The notes under the pieces were generated by a model. It was not told the origin of the DNA, did not search any database, and saw nothing but the letters and a program-made list of their open reading frames with translations. Made by a program: the position numbers and the translations under genes. DNA of 64,000 bases, taken from contig JAFZIY010000007.1 of the NCBI GenBank assembly GCA_017554105.1, positions 1 to 64,000 of the forward strand, in the 5' to 3' direction. Every line of letters begins with the position of its first letter. The stretch's first letter is position 1. The DNA comes from Prevotella sp. (GTDB lineage: Bacteria; Bacteroidota; Bacteroidia; Bacteroidales; Bacteroidaceae). Positions 7,393 through 16,024 of this stretch are shown here, piece after piece.

Positions 7393-10110
7393 CTATTCAT
7401 AATCACTCAAAATCTTCAGCTTCTTTTCTATCGTTCTCTTTAAACGACCATTTAATGATATATATAGATTAATATCGTCTAACTCATTTTTGTTGTTTAT
7501 CAATAATTGTTTGTATTTTGCTTTTTCTTCATCTGAAGCAGAGTCTATTATTTCAGGAATTTGTGAAACCTTATCTTCAATATGCTTCATTATTTCAAGT
7601 TTACGGACTTCTTCAACAAGATTGTTATCTATTTTTTCTTGAACAGGTCCTTGATTCTCATAAGAAATTGGCTCAAATTCATTGGCTTTATACAATTGCC
7701 AGAAATTCCACACCAAATCAGACTTCTCAATCCTATTGTCTTTACATTCACTCAAGAAATTCTCAAATACGGGTTCATTTCCAAATATCTGGCGCCAGAA
7801 TGGCTCACATGCCACAGAATTCCATTCTGGATCTGACGAAACCATTCCTAGACGAACAAATGTTTTTATGTAATAATGTGGATTTTCCTCCACTCTTTTT
7901 CTGTAGGCATCAATACATCCTTTATCTAAATACAATTTTCTTGATGTTTCTTCCATATTATCAACACATCGATACAACCAATTAAGAATATCATCTTCAG
8001 TAGCAGAAGTTTTTTTCGTTGTTTGAATAAACTTTTCTTTAATAAAAGGCCATATATCATCGTCTTTTATAAGCTCTTCATTCTCTTGTAGCTTCAATGT
8101 CTTATATTCATAATGAATATTTGTAATCAACGTTAATTTCACATCTCCATTTTTTACAATATCAAGTAAACGATTCTTATAAGCATCAAGATTTAAATCA
8201 TACTTTTTATCATACCCTTTCAATTTCTCATTAGAAATAATCCTTAGGAATAACCAATATGCTCGCGAATTAGGCAGTTTACATGCTAAATATGCTACCA
8301 TTTCAGCATATCGCCAAAAAGTCTTATTAGAAAAATAGTCCATGTTACGACTATCCAGATAATCTATGAAATCTCTTGAATTATCATCACTATCAACCCA
8401 TTTGTCTATTGTGCTTGTCACATCATCCCATTCACACCAAAATAGAGCCTGCATATCCCTAATACGCAATGAAGAATAGATCTGGTTTACAAAGTAGTTA
8501 TCAAAACTTTGTATATCACAAATATGTTTATAAGTATTTCTAACAGCATTATTATCTTTCGGGAATAGTAGTTTCAAAATGGGAAGTATTTTTGTATTAT
8601 CATCTATTTCATCATTTAAATACCATATATTCATACTACTATAAAGTAAAGATTTCCTCCCAATATACTCCTTTTTATACAAAGATCTATATAGTTCAGG
8701 ATACCGATATTTTATTAACTTAACTAATAAAAATTCATCTATTATAACATCTCCTTTCACCTGCTTAAAATCAAGCACGAACTGATTAATAAAACGTTTC
8801 GCATCTCTGAGAGTTGGTATGTACTCTTCAAATAATGAACTTCTATTCGTTATAGTTTGCTGAATATCCTTTTTCTCACTTTCGTTTGCATGTAAAAACT
8901 TGCATAATTTATCTTCGATGTATCTTGATATGTAAGAATATGGACGAGAAGGTATAGAAAATTCTAAATTGAAGAATTTGTCAACGAAACAAGCATTTTC
9001 CGTCATAAAAGATTCACCTAATGATTTATTTACTTGTTCTTTATCATAAGCAGTTAAAAACACCATGTTTGTGAATGCAGCATTACTATCTATCAATTTT
9101 AGCACTTCAAGAATCTCATCCTTAGATAATCTATCAAAGTCATCTATTAGAACCAAAACTTTTTTGTTAAGAGAAGCAAATGAGCGCTTGATAGAATCTT
9201 TCAGACTATCTTTATTCCAAATGTGATAGAAATTAAGAGTTTTTTCAACCAAGTCTCGATTATCAATTAACTGAAGTGAGGCCATATAATCCTTCAAGGT
9301 ATTATTGCATCTTGAATCGTATTTAGATAACACACACGCAATAGATGTTAAAAAATCCTCTTGGATAGTTTTAAATGATTTACTATCTCGAGGGATAAAA
9401 TGCACAACCTCAAATTCTCTTTCGCTGATGTGTTCTAATATTAGATTTAGAAAAGAAGTCTTTCCTGTTCCCCATGGAGCCGTAATAGCCAAACTCCAAG
9501 TTTTCTTTCTATCAAGATCTTTTATCTTTTCAGCTAGTTTTACAGCTTCATCTTCAAGATCGAAAATATCTTCTTCCTTACACTCTATCGGCCAATCATT
9601 TAATATAGAATCCTTTGAGTTAGCAGTTTTTCCTTCTTTATTATTGCATAATTTATATAACATCCTGAATTTGTTCACTATTGCAGCGACAGCATGTGCG
9701 ATACAAAAAACGATTATAACATCTACATATGAAATAGACCATATCCAATTAATATAGTCATAATCTCCACTTAATCGACAATAAACCAAAACTGCAGACA
9801 CAAAGAATAATATCAATACTATTCTTTTATCATACTGATAACGCATTTTAACCCTTCTTATGATATCATATATAGCAACAATACACAATATAAAAGTGAG
9901 CAATCCAAGCCAAATATTTGATATAAAATAGCCAAGAATTGGCATAATATTATCATCATACCAAGCCATAAATTGAGTTTTATAAGTAACTAAAGCATAA
10001 GAAATCGCCAAACATAGGAGTAGATAACTAATCAAAGCATGTTCGTTAGCCCACACTAAAGTTTTTGACAGCTTTTCTTTATTTATAAAACGACTAATTC
10101 TATTCATCAT
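7393..10110 (-). CDS. Membrane-anchored KAP-family P-loop NTPase
   Basis: 905 residues. Four predicted membrane helices (about 26-43, 56-82, 96-111, 126-145) precede a cytoplasmic KAP NTPase domain with Walker A APWGTGKTS (211-219) and Walker B VLVLIDDFDR (318-327). The long C-terminal region is helical and has no motif I know. KAP NTPases with membrane inserts recur in phage-defence loci, where they are thought to act as signalling or effector platforms. The ATG at 10110 overlaps the abiEii stop by 11 bp; a second ATG at 10107 gives the tighter ATGAATAG overlap. Strongly AT-rich. Confidence 0.85.
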   Translation of the reverse strand: MMNRISRFINKEKLSKTLVWANEHALISYLLLCLAISYALVTYKTQFMAWYDDNIMPILGYFISNIWLGLLTFILCIVAIYDIIRRVKMRYQYDKRIVLILFFVSAVLVYCRLSGDYDYINWIWSISYVDVIIVFCIAHAVAAIVNKFRMLYKLCNNKEGKTANSKDSILNDWPIECKEEDIFDLEDEAVKLAEKIKDLDRKKTWSLAITAPWGTGKTSFLNLILEHISEREFEVVHFIPRDSKSFKTIQEDFLTSIACVLSKYDSRCNNTLKDYMASLQLIDNRDLVEKTLNFYHIWNKDSLKDSIKRSFASLNKKVLVLIDDFDRLSKDEILEVLKLIDSNAAFTNMVFLTAYDKEQVNKSLGESFMTENACFVDKFFNLEFSIPSRPYSYISRYIEDKLCKFLHANESEKKDIQQTITNRSSLFEEYIPTLRDAKRFINQFVLDFKQVKGDVIIDEFLLVKLIKYRYPELYRSLYKKEYIGRKSLLYSSMNIWYLNDEIDDNTKILPILKLLFPKDNNAVRNTYKHICDIQSFDNYFVNQIYSSLRIRDMQALFWCEWDDVTSTIDKWVDSDDNSRDFIDYLDSRNMDYFSNKTFWRYAEMVAYLACKLPNSRAYWLFLRIISNEKLKGYDKKYDLNLDAYKNRLLDIVKNGDVKLTLITNIHYEYKTLKLQENEELIKDDDIWPFIKEKFIQTTKKTSATEDDILNWLYRCVDNMEETSRKLYLDKGCIDAYRKRVEENPHYYIKTFVRLGMVSSDPEWNSVACEPFWRQIFGNEPVFENFLSECKDNRIEKSDLVWNFWQLYKANEFEPISYENQGPVQEKIDNNLVEEVRKLEIMKHIEDKVSQIPEIIDSASDEEKAKYKQLLINNKNELDDINLYISLNGRLKRTIEKKLKILSDYE

Positions 10111-11041
10111 ATACCGTTTTGTTTTCAGAATTAATAAACAAGTTGTATAACTTCTTCGCTTCCTCTTGCAACTTCTGCGGATTCTGCTTGGCGAGCTTCT
10201 TTAAATTAAGCAACTTCCATTGTACTGATGGATATTCTTTGAAGTATTCAAATTCGTATCCATCCCACTCTGGCTGACCTGATTCGAAACTAATCAGGAA
10301 CTTCTTATCCGCTTCTGTCATCAAAGATTTGACTTCAGAAATGAGTTTGGCACGAGTCGCTTCAAACTCTTCGTATGAAAAAGGAATATCAGTCATACCA
10401 GAGAACTGGTTTTCCATTGCTTCTCGCTGGTCAATTAGGCGTGGAGCAAATGACTCATGAATCGGTCTGTCGCTACCAAGTAAGCAGAAGACAAGTCCCT
10501 CGCGGGAATCGCCCAAAGGAATATCCATATACTTTACATCAAACAGATCACGAGGATGTTGGCGTGAAAGTGCTGCTGCAATTTTGCCACCATACAATTG
10601 AGTTAGGGGCACGACATTTGCCTCACAAAAGAGAGAAAACTCTTCCTGAGCCTTCTCGCTCAATGGTAAAGATTGAACAGCACCGCCCACGATACCTCTC
10701 TTGGTTTGATTGACCTCTATCTTCACCTGCTTGCCTCGATACTCGCACAACAGCTTGCAGGTATTGAAATTGGGTACAACATGCATTCCTTTGAAAGCTT
10801 TCTTTGCCTTATCTGCAATGGTTTTTAGATGCAAATTGATGTCATCCAAACTTGTCTGACGGTCAGCCAACGGGATATAGGTCAAATCAATATCTACAGA
10901 ATAACGTGGCAAATCTTTCAAGAAAAGATTGATGGCAGTACCTCCATGTATTGCAAACACATGCTCTTCCATCACTATCGGAATAAGACGTAGTAGCAGT
11001 TCTACTTTCTGAGCGTAAACACTTGATCTTATATCATTCAT
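10100..11041 (-). CDS. AbiEii-type nucleotidyltransferase toxin
   Basis: About 313 residues. HGGTAINLF (about 32-40) and RYSVDIDLTY (about 46-55) form the nucleotidyltransferase core of the AbiEii/AbiGii family, toxins that modify tRNA ends or act through nucleotide transfer and cause abortive infection. Later motifs (YGGKIAAALSRQHPRDLFD) fit the family. A frame reaches back to a TTG at 11050, but the ATG at 11041 overlaps the TGA of a leftover abiEi 3' end (ATGAATGA), so translation was once coupled to that antitoxin gene. The present partner abiEi lies 3.6 kb upstream, beyond two DUF262 genes. Confidence 0.85.
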   Translation of the reverse strand: MNDIRSSVYAQKVELLLRLIPIVMEEHVFAIHGGTAINLFLKDLPRYSVDIDLTYIPLADRQTSLDDINLHLKTIADKAKKAFKGMHVVPNFNTCKLLCEYRGKQVKIEVNQTKRGIVGGAVQSLPLSEKAQEEFSLFCEANVVPLTQLYGGKIAAALSRQHPRDLFDVKYMDIPLGDSREGLVFCLLGSDRPIHESFAPRLIDQREAMENQFSGMTDIPFSYEEFEATRAKLISEVKSLMTEADKKFLISFESGQPEWDGYEFEYFKEYPSVQWKLLNLKKLAKQNPQKLQEEAKKLYNLFINSENKTVYDE

Positions 11042-11099
11042 ATTCTGCAAGTTCTTTGAATAATAAACCTTTTATACACTTCTTGTTACCGAGATTAAT
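11034..11099 (-). pseudogene. 3' remnant of an abiEi gene directly upstream of abiEii
   Basis: In one frame these 66 bases read INLGNKKC, then KGLLFKELAEYE and a stop. The intact AbiEi upstream contains INLGTSRF and ends in SKELAEYE. The shared INLG start and KELAEYE end show that the leftover is the C-terminal coding tail of an AbiEi, with an internal deletion. Its stop overlaps the abiEii start, the natural abiEi-abiEii junction. It also overlaps the stop of the DUF262 gene by three bases. Confidence 0.7.
11036..11057. repeat. 22-bp direct repeat, copy at the abiEii start
   Basis: The strand read in the gene direction includes GCAGAATATGAAT and 9 more upstream bases. It matches 14640-14661 at 21 of 22 positions. 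In both copies it spans the end of abiEi coding sequence and the ATG of the next gene. Confidence 0.75.
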
Positions 11100-13131
11100 A
11101 GTTCATAATAATCTCGAGCATTTTCTCTTGATGTTGAACCATATCTTCGACATTCCATTCTAAACCAAATAGACGCTTAATATTTTTGTTCTTAATTCCT
11201 GCATCGTAATTATCCTGACATATCTGTAGCATAATTCGGAACTTTAAAGAAGCTACACTCACTGGGTTTGACTTTGTATCAAGATAGCGATTCTTTTTAT
11301 CAATTGGATTCCAATTCGAACCAGAACTATTTGCATCAGACCCTATCATGGCAAAATTGCCAAAGCAATTTATATCTTGCGTACTAATTGGCATATCATC
11401 ACCAGCCTTGGCTTGTGGATAATAATGTTCCAAACTTTTTCTAGTTCGTGAGAAATAGAAGTTATTGAAAACATCTAACTCAAAGTCACTACAACCCAAT
11501 GCTTTGAAAAAGTCTATTCTATTACGAGAGTCCTTCTTTGCTTTGTTTCCACGAAGTTCCTCTGCATATTTCTTCCAAATTTTATAATCCGTATAGTTAA
11601 ATACGTAAAGAGGTATATTGCATGAACCAATAGAATAAATACTATCAAAATCTCGCTCAACATCTTCTAATTCAACGTTTAGTTCACTTCCATTAAGAAT
11701 AGTATCATCAAAACTATTAGGTTTGGGCTGATTCATATCATTGAGTTTGCTCGCATCAAGATACACATCGAAGAAATATTTATCTGCCAGTTTTCTTAAG
11801 AACTCCACATAGTTATCAAGGTCACAATCCTCGAACAAATGGTATAAACAATAGAACAGATAGTTCTTTCTTTGTTTGGGTGTGAAAGCGACTTCAAACA
11901 TGGAAAGTAATTGGATTACTTCGTTTTGTTGTGCTTTTCTATCCTCATACAAATCCTTTAGATAAGCAGCCTTATTACCTTTCTTATAATAATATTGCAA
12001 CTTCCAGGGATTCTCTAAGACTCTGTCTTCTCCATTTGCATGATGAATCACATAATTATCAAGAAAATATTTAGCCAAGAGGAGATTGTATGCAAAGTCC
12101 TTAACGAACTCTGGGGTAAGATTTACCTTCTCGAACTCCTTAATGAGTTCTTTATCGTCAAGCGTAAAACTCAAAGGATCGAAATCATCTTCATTCCACG
12201 ACCTTGTAATTTTCAAGACAATCAATAGAAAATTCGGAAAGTCTATTATCGGTTGGAAATGATCGTTATTGTCAAATTCTCCATATTTATCTATCATTCT
12301 TATAGGTGAATATAAAAGTTCTGAAATAGTTTTCATACCTAATGACGAAGATGAGCCTACATTAGAACTAGGGAACTCATCGAAAGACTCTATAACAAAA
12401 TCTTCCATAGTTTTACCAAAGACATTTATATCAGGAAGTTTCTGTTGAATATAGAAACCCATGTCGCTACAAGCCTCCCATATACGACTAAACTTCTGCA
12501 TCGCGTCGTCATCACCTGTTAATTGATTGCTGAGTTTAGCTTTTATTATCTCATGCTTTTCTAACTGCTCACCACGAGAGTTCATAACCTCAAAATAGTG
12601 ATTTAAATCCACATCTTTCGGCACACGATAGTGAATGATATGTACCTTGTTCAAGAAAAAATCCTGGAATGCTTCCATGTCAGCCTTCTTTTCGCCAACA
12701 ATGTCTTTGAGTGCTTCCTTTGCATAATTGAATCCGTCAACAATACCCTGATCTTTTTCTTCACTAAACTTAGGCATTTTCTCTATTGTCGTAGCAGAAA
12801 TCTTTCTTGCAGAATAAGTAAGATGGTTTCCAATCGTTTCAATACCCAAAGCCTTCAAGATAATGTAAATTGTTGTCAGACGCTGTTGACCATCAATAAC
12901 TTCATAGATATTCTCGTCACGTTTGTATGTGACAAGAGTACCGATATAGTAAACTGACTTCGTCATCGAATCATATACATCATTTATCAAAGCACGTATT
13001 TCTTCACGTTCCCAAGCATAATTACGCTGATAGATAGGTATTTTGTATAAGATAGATGTCCCTCTGTTCGAGAAATAGATGTCGTTAATCGAACATTCTT
13101 CAAGAATAGTTTTCAAATCTTTCATAGCCAT
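11095..13131 (-). CDS. DUF262 protein with DUF1524 (HNH-like) C-terminus
   Basis: 678 residues. The N-terminal DUF262 domain has IPIYQRNYAW (31-40), YIGTLV (about 62-67) and VIDGQQRLTT (78-87), the ParB-like nucleotide-binding/hydrolysis signature shared with GmrS and BREX/Type IV proteins. FEVMNSRGEQL follows. Near the C-terminus LEHYYPQ, then NCFGNFAMIG and NSSGSNWNPIDKK, match DUF1524, the His-Me finger nuclease domain of GmrD. This is therefore a single-chain GmrSD-like protein, likely an NTP-dependent nuclease against modified DNA. It starts 2 bp after the preceding DUF262 gene, so the two are translated together. Confidence 0.85.
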   Translation of the reverse strand: MAMKDLKTILEECSINDIYFSNRGTSILYKIPIYQRNYAWEREEIRALINDVYDSMTKSVYYIGTLVTYKRDENIYEVIDGQQRLTTIYIILKALGIETIGNHLTYSARKISATTIEKMPKFSEEKDQGIVDGFNYAKEALKDIVGEKKADMEAFQDFFLNKVHIIHYRVPKDVDLNHYFEVMNSRGEQLEKHEIIKAKLSNQLTGDDDAMQKFSRIWEACSDMGFYIQQKLPDINVFGKTMEDFVIESFDEFPSSNVGSSSSLGMKTISELLYSPIRMIDKYGEFDNNDHFQPIIDFPNFLLIVLKITRSWNEDDFDPLSFTLDDKELIKEFEKVNLTPEFVKDFAYNLLLAKYFLDNYVIHHANGEDRVLENPWKLQYYYKKGNKAAYLKDLYEDRKAQQNEVIQLLSMFEVAFTPKQRKNYLFYCLYHLFEDCDLDNYVEFLRKLADKYFFDVYLDASKLNDMNQPKPNSFDDTILNGSELNVELEDVERDFDSIYSIGSCNIPLYVFNYTDYKIWKKYAEELRGNKAKKDSRNRIDFFKALGCSDFELDVFNNFYFSRTRKSLEHYYPQAKAGDDMPISTQDINCFGNFAMIGSDANSSGSNWNPIDKKNRYLDTKSNPVSVASLKFRIMLQICQDNYDAGIKNKNIKRLFGLEWNVEDMVQHQEKMLEIIMNY

Positions 13132-13133
13132 TA

Positions 13134-14645
13134 TTATTTATAGAAACCATTTAATTGGAAGAAATACAGATAGTTTTTATACACACCATCTTTTTCATCC
13201 TTAAGATTCTTCAATATTTCACCATTGCCACTATACTCACAGCATTCCTGCGCCCAACCATCTTTAATGTCCTCATTAGAAAGCGGATTAAGTTTATCTG
13301 CCAAAGCACTTAGTAAAGAGGCTGGCGTATCTTGTTTAGCAATCAGCTTATACATATTGAATGTATTAATTTTATCACTCCACCCCATAATATAATTCTG
13401 TGCAGAAAGCCAGCCGAGGTTAGTGTATTGCGCTCTCAATGAATAAGCCCATATAAACGCATATATAACAAATTGTTCAAATAGTTCCATATCTTCTTTC
13501 GTCGGATATGTTTCTGGACAAAATCTATCAACATAAAGTAGAACAGAGGTATCAAACATCAGACGTGCTATGCCATTACCTATACCTTTTTTGAAATATC
13601 GATCCAGAGTTTTAACTATAATATTATCGTTGATATAGAACCCCTCATACTTATTGTTGTTCTGTATATCCTTGAGTATATTATAGTAGTGTTTTGTATA
13701 TTCAAAGAATGGCTTGCCTGCAATTATTGGTGTGTTCAGCTGGAACGCATTTACATTTCGAGTTCCCGAAACAAAAGGCATAGCAGAAGAGTTAACCATG
13801 TCAGCATAGCAATAGGCACTCTTATAGAATTGGGCATAAGGTGTCCTTGCAGAACGTGTAATACCTTTGAACATCTGGATATTATGCTCATTTAAGACAT
13901 TGGCTTTGTTGCCACTTACCCACTCTTTAATACGATATAGATAATTACCAAAGAAATCGGCTAAACCACTTTGTGAGACCTGTTCCCAATCCTTTACCAT
14001 CTTTTCTGTTTCTTCATCACTAATGTCATTCATTTCACGAAGATGGTACGCTTTCAGTAAATCATGAGGGTAAAGAGCCTTACCTCGAGCATTTTGAGAA
14101 TCAAAGAATTGGAACGCTTCTGATACATCGGAGGTTATCACAACTATCAACTCACACCTATTCTCAATGTACTCCTTAAGACGTTCCATTTCTCGTTGAT
14201 GTTCTATAGCTGACTCGCTTTCCTCAGATTTTAATCCAACCCTTCGGTAAAGTGCATTATAATTGTTTGCAATGTTATGGTTATTGTGTTCATTATCATA
14301 TATCTTCTGTTGCAAGAACTCTATACCTTTTTCTCCTAATGCTGTTAGAAGAAGTGAGAAAGTTATTGTTCGTTGCTGACCATCAACAATATCATATAGG
14401 TTCTTACCCTTTGCTTTATGAAGGATAAGTGTGCCGACTCTGTATCTTTCTTTGTTGCTATTCTTTGCATCAATAATATCATCAAGCAATTGAATGGCAT
14501 TACGAGCAGTCCATTTGTATGGACGTTGATAAATAGGCACACACAATTTTACGCCTTTGATTGGCTCCCCGTTATCCGTTATAGTTATGGTTTGACGAAG
14601 GAGTAAATCACCTATAGTAGTTATTGATAACGTCAAATTATTCAT
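13134..14645 (-). CDS. DUF262 protein without a nuclease domain
   Basis: 503 residues. DUF262 motifs are clear: VPIYQRPYKW (36-45), VGTLIL (70-75), IVDGQQRTIT (86-95) and FDSQNARGKAL. The C-terminal third shows no H-x-x-P or other DUF1524 signature, unlike its downstream neighbour, so it is more like GmrS alone and may act as a partner or sensor. The ATG at 14645 overlaps the abiEi stop (ATGAATAA), placing it exactly where abiEii would start in an ordinary abiE pair. Confidence 0.8.
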   Translation of the reverse strand: MNNLTLSITTIGDLLLRQTITITDNGEPIKGVKLCVPIYQRPYKWTARNAIQLLDDIIDAKNSNKERYRVGTLILHKAKGKNLYDIVDGQQRTITFSLLLTALGEKGIEFLQQKIYDNEHNNHNIANNYNALYRRVGLKSEESESAIEHQREMERLKEYIENRCELIVVITSDVSEAFQFFDSQNARGKALYPHDLLKAYHLREMNDISDEETEKMVKDWEQVSQSGLADFFGNYLYRIKEWVSGNKANVLNEHNIQMFKGITRSARTPYAQFYKSAYCYADMVNSSAMPFVSGTRNVNAFQLNTPIIAGKPFFEYTKHYYNILKDIQNNNKYEGFYINDNIIVKTLDRYFKKGIGNGIARLMFDTSVLLYVDRFCPETYPTKEDMELFEQFVIYAFIWAYSLRAQYTNLGWLSAQNYIMGWSDKINTFNMYKLIAKQDTPASLLSALADKLNPLSNEDIKDGWAQECCEYSGNGEILKNLKDEKDGVYKNYLYFFQLNGFYK

Positions 14646-15399
14646 ATTCTGCTAGTTCTTTAGATATTGTCATATTATACTTATTGATGTACTTTCCTGT
14701 TAGAGTAATCATAAACCTAGATGTGCCAAGATTAATATTCTCCAGTTTCAAAGCCTTATACCAGGCGTGGCCAGCCTTTTCTGCCATATATAAGAACAGT
14801 CGTTTCACTTTCTGTGACGTGCAAGCCTCCAGTAATGTCTGAACCAATTTGGGACGCAATGTTGTCAAACCTTCCATGATATAATAGATATCGAGCAAAG
14901 AAGAAGAGGCATCTGGCAAGTTCAGACACTCCAATATGGCACGCTCTGGAGATGACACTAGCAAATCATGCTGATTGATAGTCATAGTTTCTACACCCAA
15001 CAGTTCATCACCCAAGAAAGAGGTAGTCATGTATTTTATCGTCATATCCCACTCCTCTTTTAGTAACCACAAAGGTAACTTATTGCTTTTGTCTGTAAAC
15101 AAATAAGCCTTAGGCTTCCCCATTGACAGGTAATGGGAGTATCCTCGAAGTTCCAATGCCGTATATGCACCTACATTGCAACTCTTGATAAGTTGCGTGT
15201 TGTATGACGATATAGCAGCAAATAGACTTGGTTCTGTTCCATGTATCTTATAAACCCCCTTCGATATACGGTCAAGCCATCCGCTTTTCATATAAGCATA
15301 CTGACCACGAGCATCCAATCCCTGACTTGAAAGCCACGAACCGAACAAGACCGATTCATTGGGCGCCGTCTCTAATATCTGCTGTATTTTTGTAGCCAT
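14638..15399 (-). CDS. AbiEi-type antitoxin/transcriptional repressor
   Basis: 253 residues. N-terminal winged-helix-like segment with GWLDRISKGVYKI (about 41-53), followed by AYTALELRGYSHYL and SSPERAILECL, features of AbiEi antitoxins that repress their own operon and neutralize the AbiEii nucleotidyltransferase. First gene of the six-gene cluster, preceded by a consensus promoter at 15437-15468. The gene ends in KELAEYE, overlapping the DUF262 start. Because two genes separate it from abiEii, whether it still neutralizes that toxin is open. Confidence 0.8.
   Translation of the reverse strand: MATKIQQILETAPNESVLFGSWLSSQGLDARGQYAYMKSGWLDRISKGVYKIHGTEPSLFAAISSYNTQLIKSCNVGAYTALELRGYSHYLSMGKPKAYLFTDKSNKLPLWLLKEEWDMTIKYMTTSFLGDELLGVETMTINQHDLLVSSPERAILECLNLPDASSSLLDIYYIMEGLTTLRPKLVQTLLEACTSQKVKRLFLYMAEKAGHAWYKALKLENINLGTSRFMITLTGKYINKYNMTISKELAEYE
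14640..14661. repeat. 22-bp direct repeat, copy at the abiEi/DUF262 junction
   Basis: Partner of 11036-11057 with one mismatch (GCTAGTT instead of GCAAGTT on the plus strand). The two copies bracket the DUF262 pair, 3.6 kb apart. Confidence 0.75.
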
Positions 15400-15436
15400 C
15401 TTCGTTTATTTTATGAATACCAGCCTAAATTTGTTG

Positions 15437-15468
15437 CAAAAATAGCTTTTTTATTTTGTTCAACCAAA
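15437..15468 (-). promoter_or_regulatory. Promoter of the abiEi-DUF262-abiEii-KAP cluster
   Basis: On the minus strand TTTG (15465-15468), 20 bp, TATTTTTG (15437-15444); transcription would start about 30 bp before the abiEi ATG. It is the only near-consensus promoter seen upstream of the six genes, which are otherwise tightly packed or overlapping. Confidence 0.7.
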
Positions 15469-15624
15469 AATTTTCCTCAAATAATGGCTATTTTTATAGA
15501 AATTTATTCTCAAATTCATATTTTTATCGAATTTAAGAGTAAAAAACGTGCAAAAACTATAAACAGAGATACAATTGCCATCAAAAGAAAAAGAGGTCGA
15601 TAGCCAGGATCAATTTCTGAGCTT

Positions 15625-15670
15625 GGTTTAGTTTAATCCCATATTAAATATCTATAACCTAAACTAAACC
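15625..15670. repeat. Perfect 11-bp inverted repeat with 24-bp spacer
   Basis: GGTTTAGTTTA (15625-15635) and TAAACTAAACC (15660-15670). No T-run follows, so it looks more like a protein-binding or recombinase site than a terminator. Confidence 0.55.
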
Positions 15671-15736
15671 TTAATGCAAGAATGTGCAAAAATCTTCGTT
15701 AAAAAGTGTAAACGTGCAAAGAACTGGAAAATCGAT

Positions 15737-15925
15737 TTTGCAGATGTTTGCATTTTCTTTTTTTGACGGCAGTCATATTTGCAGATTTTTGCCTATTTTA
15801 CGTCCCCCCACCGTCCCTCGGAGTCACTTTAGATACCCTAAAACAAAGGCGTTTGTGCTGATTATCAGCCACTTATATTTGCAGATAGTAGCTTCTGCAT
15901 CGGAAAGTAGATTCTGCGTGGGAAA
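15737..15925. repeat. Right copy of att-like motif cluster
   Basis: TTTGCAGAT at 15737-15745, 15778-15786 and 15878-15886 and CTGCGTGGGAAA at 15914-15925, matching the cluster at 5589-5723. A 17-bp stretch around 15875-15891 (ATATTTGCAGATAGTA) recurs in inverse orientation near 5623-5639. Confidence 0.45.
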
Positions 15926-15970
15926 ATAGTTTATATGGCAATACTTTAGGGTGTTGTTTATACATAAATA

Positions 15971-16024
15971 TAAAAGTAAAAGCGTCAGTACCAATAATAA
16001 ATGGTGCGGACGCTTTTACTTTTA
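15971..16024 (-). terminator. Terminator of the beta-helix protein gene
   Basis: AAAAGTAAAAGCGTC (from 15972) pairs with GACGCTTTTACTTTT (16009-16023), a long stem with a 22-base loop, just after the stop at 16042 on the minus strand. Confidence 0.65.

Noticed and set aside
11042-11050. TTG start at 11050 for abiEii
   Set aside because: ATG at 11041 overlaps the abiEi remnant stop and begins the conserved MNDIRSS start.
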